This document shows positions 60,788-64,000 of a DNA stretch of 64,000 nucleotides, piece after piece. Position numbers and translations under genes: made by a program. This DNA is from Pseudomonadota bacterium (GTDB lineage: Bacteria > Desulfobacterota > Binatia > Binatales > Binataceae), in NCBI GenBank assembly GCA_021325025.1, contig JAJPHZ010000038.1:1-64000 (forward strand). The letters run 5' to 3'. Each line of letters begins with the position of its first letter. Position 1 is the first letter of the stretch. Below the pieces are notes generated by a model that was not told the DNA's origin, made no database searches, and saw only the letters and a list, made by a program, of their open reading frames with translations.

Positions 60788-61429
60788 CTATGACAATGCA
60801 AGCTCAAAACGGAGAAGTTGGGACAGAGTGTGCGAATTGTTAGCTACGCTTATGAAAGCGATCAGGTCAGCTACTTCGTCGAGATCCATCGCCGGCCCTG
60901 GCAACGGCAACACCTTGCACGGCAGGTTCAGCCGTGCGCACTCCGCGCGATGTAGCGCCAGGCTGCGTTTGCCGAAGCGTGTCGGGATCACATCGGCGGG
61001 CCGGCGCAGAATGATGTTGGTGCCGCGCTCGTCGCGCGAGGGTGCCAGCACCACGCCCCGCTCCCAGCACGCCGCGGCGAAGACCTGTTCGATGTCGGCA
61101 GCGCTGACCAAGGGTGTGTCCGACAGCAGCGTACACAGCGTCGTTACGCCGCCGGCGGCCAACTCGCGCGTCGCCATCGCCACCGCCGCGTTAAGCCCGC
61201 GCGGGTAGCGTTCATCGATAACCACCGCGCCGGCGCGTCCGGCCATCTCCAGCAGCGCGTCATCCGAGCTTACCACGGCCACGCATTCTGCGGCCTTGAA
61301 ATTCATCGCCGCTTCCAGCACGTCGCGGAACATCGCCTGCGCCAACAGTTCGCGCTCGCGCTGGGGCAATCTGCCCAGGCGCGTCTTGGCGAAGGCCGTC
61401 TCCTTGGCCGCTATCAACAGGGCACGCAC
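60788..61429 (-). CDS. cofC: 2-phospho-L-lactate (or PEP) guanylyltransferase, CofC-like
   Basis: A 213-residue nucleotidyltransferase of F420 biosynthesis. It starts VRALLIAAKETAFAKTRLGR, with the Lys/Arg pair of nucleotide binding, and has 'LLSDTPLVSAADIEQVF' (metal/substrate site) and 'LAPSRDERGTNIILRRP' in CofC positions. GTG at 61429 has AAGGA six bases upstream; earlier in-frame codons lack a binding site. The product guanylates phospholactate or phosphoenolpyruvate before transfer to Fo. No other cof/fbi genes are visible. Confidence 0.83.
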   Translation of the reverse strand: MRALLIAAKETAFAKTRLGRLPQRERELLAQAMFRDVLEAAMNFKAAECVAVVSSDDALLEMAGRAGAVVIDERYPRGLNAAVAMATRELAAGGVTTLCTLLSDTPLVSAADIEQVFAAACWERGVVLAPSRDERGTNIILRRPADVIPTRFGKRSLALHRAECARLNLPCKVLPLPGPAMDLDEVADLIAFISVANNSHTLSQLLRFELALS

Positions 61430-61609
61430 GGTCTGTCCTTTATACCTGATACGTACGGGAGTTGCGCAAGTATCTGCTCCACTGTTGACAAACCTGCCGG
61501 GGTTGAGCGCAAGGAAGATTTTTGCCGCAGTATAAGCTTGCCGCAATCATCGGCTGGACGACACAATTAAGGCGGATGTGGAGGCGGCTCCTCCCACAGG
61601 AGAGTGAAG

Positions 61610-62536
61610 ATGACGGTTGAATTTGCCCGGCCTGCACGCGCACCGCTTGCGGCTTGCCTGCTGTTCCTTCTGCCCGCTCTGTTGGCGCCCGGATGCGGCC
61701 GGCGCTCGGCTCGCGATTACATCAAGTCCGGCGACCAGGCGCTGCATGACAACCAACTGGGTACGGCCCAGGAGGACTACGAAGCGGCGGTCAAACTGGC
61801 GCCCGACGACCCGCAAGCCCATATCAAGCTGGGTGACTTTTATTCCTACGAACACAATTATCCGGCCGCGGAGGCGGAATACGTCAAGGCCATCAACCTC
61901 AAGCCGCTGGACGCCTCCACTCATGCGGCACTGGCAAGCCTGTATTCCAAGCGCGGACAATGGAGTCAGGCCGAGAACCAGATGCGCGCCGCAGTCGTAC
62001 TCAATCCGGCATCGCCCGAATACCGGCGCCAACTCGCCGCCGTTCTCAATCAGCGCAAGCAGGCGGGTCAGGCTGAAATCGAGCTGCGCACCGCGGTGGG
62101 TCTGGCGCCCGCCGACGCCAAACTGCATCTGGCATTAGCCAATTTCCTGGCCACGCTGCCCAACGAACGCGGCGCAGCCGATGAAGAGTTCGCGCGCGTG
62201 CGCCAGCTTGATCCCAGCCTGCTGCCGCCCGCCGAAGCGGCTGTCACTCCGCCGCCGGCGCCGGAAGGACCCCCGCCTGCCGAAGTCCCGCCGCCGGCCG
62301 CGCCTCCGGTTGCTTCCGCGGTCCCGGCTGCGCCAAAACCGGTTCGTCCGCTGAACAAGAAATTTTTGCTGACCCACAATTCGCCGGTCTACCAGAGCCC
62401 CGACGCCAACAGCGCCGTGGTTGCGCAAGTGCATCGCCACAAATACGTGCACGTCACCGGCATCAGCGGCAATTGGCTGCAGGTCACCTTGCGCAACGGG
62501 ACCGTCGGCTTCATCCCGGCAAGCGCTGCGGAATGA
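61610..62536 (+). CDS. TPR and SH3-domain lipoprotein
   Basis: A 308-residue lipoprotein (LLAPGCGRRSA, Cys at about 29). Four TPR units follow from 'RDYIKSGDQALHDNQLGTAQEDYEAAVKLAPDD' to 'EIELRTAVGLAPADAKLHLALANFLATLP'. A Pro/Ala-rich linker (PPPAPEGPPPAEVPPPAAPP) leads to a C-terminal bacterial SH3 domain ('LTHNSPVYQSPDANSAVVAQVHRHKYVHVTGISGNWLQV'). AGGAGA (61598-61603) supports ATG 61610. It overlaps the opposite-strand nuclease gene by 26 bases. Confidence 0.85.
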   Translation: MTVEFARPARAPLAACLLFLLPALLAPGCGRRSARDYIKSGDQALHDNQLGTAQEDYEAAVKLAPDDPQAHIKLGDFYSYEHNYPAAEAEYVKAINLKPLDASTHAALASLYSKRGQWSQAENQMRAAVVLNPASPEYRRQLAAVLNQRKQAGQAEIELRTAVGLAPADAKLHLALANFLATLPNERGAADEEFARVRQLDPSLLPPAEAAVTPPPAPEGPPPAEVPPPAAPPVASAVPAAPKPVRPLNKKFLLTHNSPVYQSPDANSAVVAQVHRHKYVHVTGISGNWLQVTLRNGTVGFIPASAAE

Positions 62537-64000
62537 CGCTCGCGGCTACGGAAATCGGCGCCGGCGGCTCGCTGCGCTCATCCGCCAACCCACCGGCATC
62601 TTGGCAATGCGCCAACACGGTCTGCATCGGTATGAAGGGACCGTCGAGGAACACCAGCCGCCCTTCGTCGGCAGGCCGCTCGCGCAGCCATCGCGACACG
62701 ATCAGCATCGGTTCCAGTTCGTCCCGGCCCGGCGGGCGGCCCCGATAGCGATCGTAATTGTCCGCCACGAAGGCGGTCAGCTCGCGTGCCTTTTGAGGCG
62801 AATCGATTTCGCTCCGATACGCCAACCTGCCACTGAGTACAACGTAGGCAAGCCCGCCGAGGAATATTATCAGGTTGTTTTCCTCCACCACGCGGCTCAA
62901 GCGCCGCTCGCCGGCGGCGAACGCGGCAAGCGCATCGAGGTCGCGCTGATAGCGTTGCGCTTGCTCAAAACGCATCGCGCGCGAGGCCTGATCGCGCGCC
63001 GCCGCCAGCCGGGTCAGCAGCCCAGCGCTGCGTCCACGCAGGAATTCGACGGCCTGGCGCACCTGTGCGTCGTAGCCGTCCTCATCGACGCTGCGGTTGC
63101 AGGGCGCAATGCAACGCCCCATCTGGCCATACACGCAGGGCGAAACGGACTCATCCGGCGTCAGGCGCCCGGCGCACACCCGCAGACGCATCAGGCGGAC
63201 CAGGGCATCCAGACCACGCCGCGGACTGCGCCTGCCGATATAAGGCCCAAGTTGGAGCAGTCCTGCGCGCCGGCTGAGCGTGGTGCTCAAGCTTAGCTTC
63301 GGAAACGGATCGGTCATGTCGACCTTGACCAGGTAGGCGGCGGGCGAACTCTTCAACATCCGGTTGTAGGGCGGTTTGAGTTCGCGAATCAGCCGCGCTT
63401 CGAGCAAGGCGGCCTCCAGCGAATTGGGAGTGATGCGCGTCTTAACCGACCGGACATGGCCGACCAGCTCGATCACCTTGGGCCGCAGGCCCATCCCGCC
63501 GTTGAAGTAAGAGGCAACCCGGCGCTTGAGGTTGCGCGCCTTGCCCACATACAGCACGTCGCCCCGCTCGTTGTGCATCAGATAGACGCCGGGCGCCGCC
63601 GGCAGAGCCGCAATCGCCTCGGGCGGAACATGGCGCTCGATCCTGCGCCCCGACGCGCCCGCGTGTTGAAACTCCAGCAGCCGGTCCAGCCGCCGGATTC
63701 CCATCTGCGCCGCCATCTCCAGGAAGATCGACAGCAGTTCCGCCGCCATGCGTGCGTCGCCCAGTCCGCGATGGCGTCCTGCGGTGGACAGCCCGAAATA
63801 CTCCGCCATCGCGTCCAGGCCGCGCCGGCGCATCGACGGCAAAAGCCGCCGCGCCAGGCGCAAGGTGCACAGCACCGGGTTGCGCAAGCCGACGCCAAAC
63901 AGGCGGCGGAATTCGAAGTCCAAAAACGCGGCGTCGAACTGCGCATTGTGGGCGACCAGCACCGACTCACCAAGAAAATGCCGGAAATCCGGCAGGACCT
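62511..64000 (-). CDS. DnaQ-like exonuclease/UvrC-type GIY-YIG nuclease fusion (5' end beyond window)
   Basis: The frame runs from the window edge to a stop at 62511. It begins VLPDFRHFLGESVLVAHNAQ, i.e. the middle of a DEDDh exonuclease, with 'RHRGLGDARMAAELL' as its last motif. A GIY-YIG nuclease domain follows: 'APGVYLMHNERGDVLYVGKARNLKRRVASYF', with glutamate in 'EAALLEARLIRELKPPYN'. The C-terminal half has a zinc-type cysteine group (CVYGQMGRCIAPC). DnaQ-UvrC fusions like this are known from several phyla and act in excision repair. The first part of the exonuclease lies outside the window. Confidence 0.85.
   Translation of the reverse strand, partial: VLPDFRHFLGESVLVAHNAQFDAAFLDFEFRRLFGVGLRNPVLCTLRLARRLLPSMRRRGLDAMAEYFGLSTAGRHRGLGDARMAAELLSIFLEMAAQMGIRRLDRLLEFQHAGASGRRIERHVPPEAIAALPAAPGVYLMHNERGDVLYVGKARNLKRRVASYFNGGMGLRPKVIELVGHVRSVKTRITPNSLEAALLEARLIRELKPPYNRMLKSSPAAYLVKVDMTDPFPKLSLSTTLSRRAGLLQLGPYIGRRSPRRGLDALVRLMRLRVCAGRLTPDESVSPCVYGQMGRCIAPCNRSVDEDGYDAQVRQAVEFLRGRSAGLLTRLAAARDQASRAMRFEQAQRYQRDLDALAAFAAGERRLSRVVEENNLIIFLGGLAYVVLSGRLAYRSEIDSPQKARELTAFVADNYDRYRGRPPGRDELEPMLIVSRWLRERPADEGRLVFLDGPFIPMQTVLAHCQDAGGLADERSEPPAPISVAASVIPQRLPG

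Overview
The window is G+C-rich DNA (visibly so, not counted) from a diderm, Gram-negative bacterium. Outer-membrane machinery dominates: a type II secretion operon, a complete mla lipid-transport operon, a pqi operon, a BamE-like lipoprotein and an RND tripartite pump. A CofC-like F420 biosynthesis gene together with two luciferase-like (LLM) oxidoreductases points to coenzyme F420 use. With two crotonases, CoA-linked and SDR/MDR enzymes, and a copper nitrite reductase cluster, this fits a metabolically versatile deltaproteobacterial-grade or Binatota-like lineage. That placement is inference; there is no rRNA or other taxonomic marker here.

Layout. 1-858: start of an LLM oxidoreductase and a CBS-pair protein. 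926-7961: a compact, single-strand island of intact phage-type genes, read right to left: P22-like portal, small cysteine/histidine protein, GT-A glycosyltransferase, papain-family peptidase, ATP-grasp enzyme, small HELIE protein, scaffold-like coiled-coil protein. No terminase or major capsid gene is present. 8000-13560: small membrane and lipoproteins, an NHL-repeat lipoprotein with a decayed paralogue fragment beside it, a hydrolase, a crotonase and a BamE-like lipoprotein. 13749-23057: gspE-F-G-H-I-J-K-L-M-N, without gspC or gspD. 23088-29369: dienelactone-hydrolase/SnoaL fusion, VOC protein, and an operon of crotonase, GT-C glycosyltransferase, quinone oxidoreductase and SDR. 29550-32206: secreted and lipoprotein hypotheticals plus a CoA-transferase fragment.

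32436-36791: pqiA (split in two), pqiB, pqiC and a one-pore ion channel. 36933-46846: Spy-like protein, outer-membrane factor, membrane fusion protein and two tandem RND transporters. 47169-49103: a BON-domain gene behind a sigma-54 type promoter, convergent with an NtrC-family activator. 49411-50847: phospholipase-D family enzyme. 51566-55413: nsrR, an NsrR-like operator, a two-domain multicopper oxidase, two cytochromes c and nirK. 55676-57004: LLM oxidoreductase and cupin. 57068-61429: cofC and mlaE-F-D-C-A. 61610-64000: TPR-SH3 lipoprotein and the 3' part of a DnaQ/UvrC-type nuclease.

The strongest leads are the capsid-less phage island with its enzyme cargo, the NsrR/NirK/multicopper-oxidase cluster with its operator, the sigma-54 promoter/NtrC/BON trio, a ~120-bp dispersed repeat found in two places, a dienelactone hydrolase whose nucleophile cysteine is glycine, and a patch of unusually high identity between the two RND genes that suggests gene conversion.
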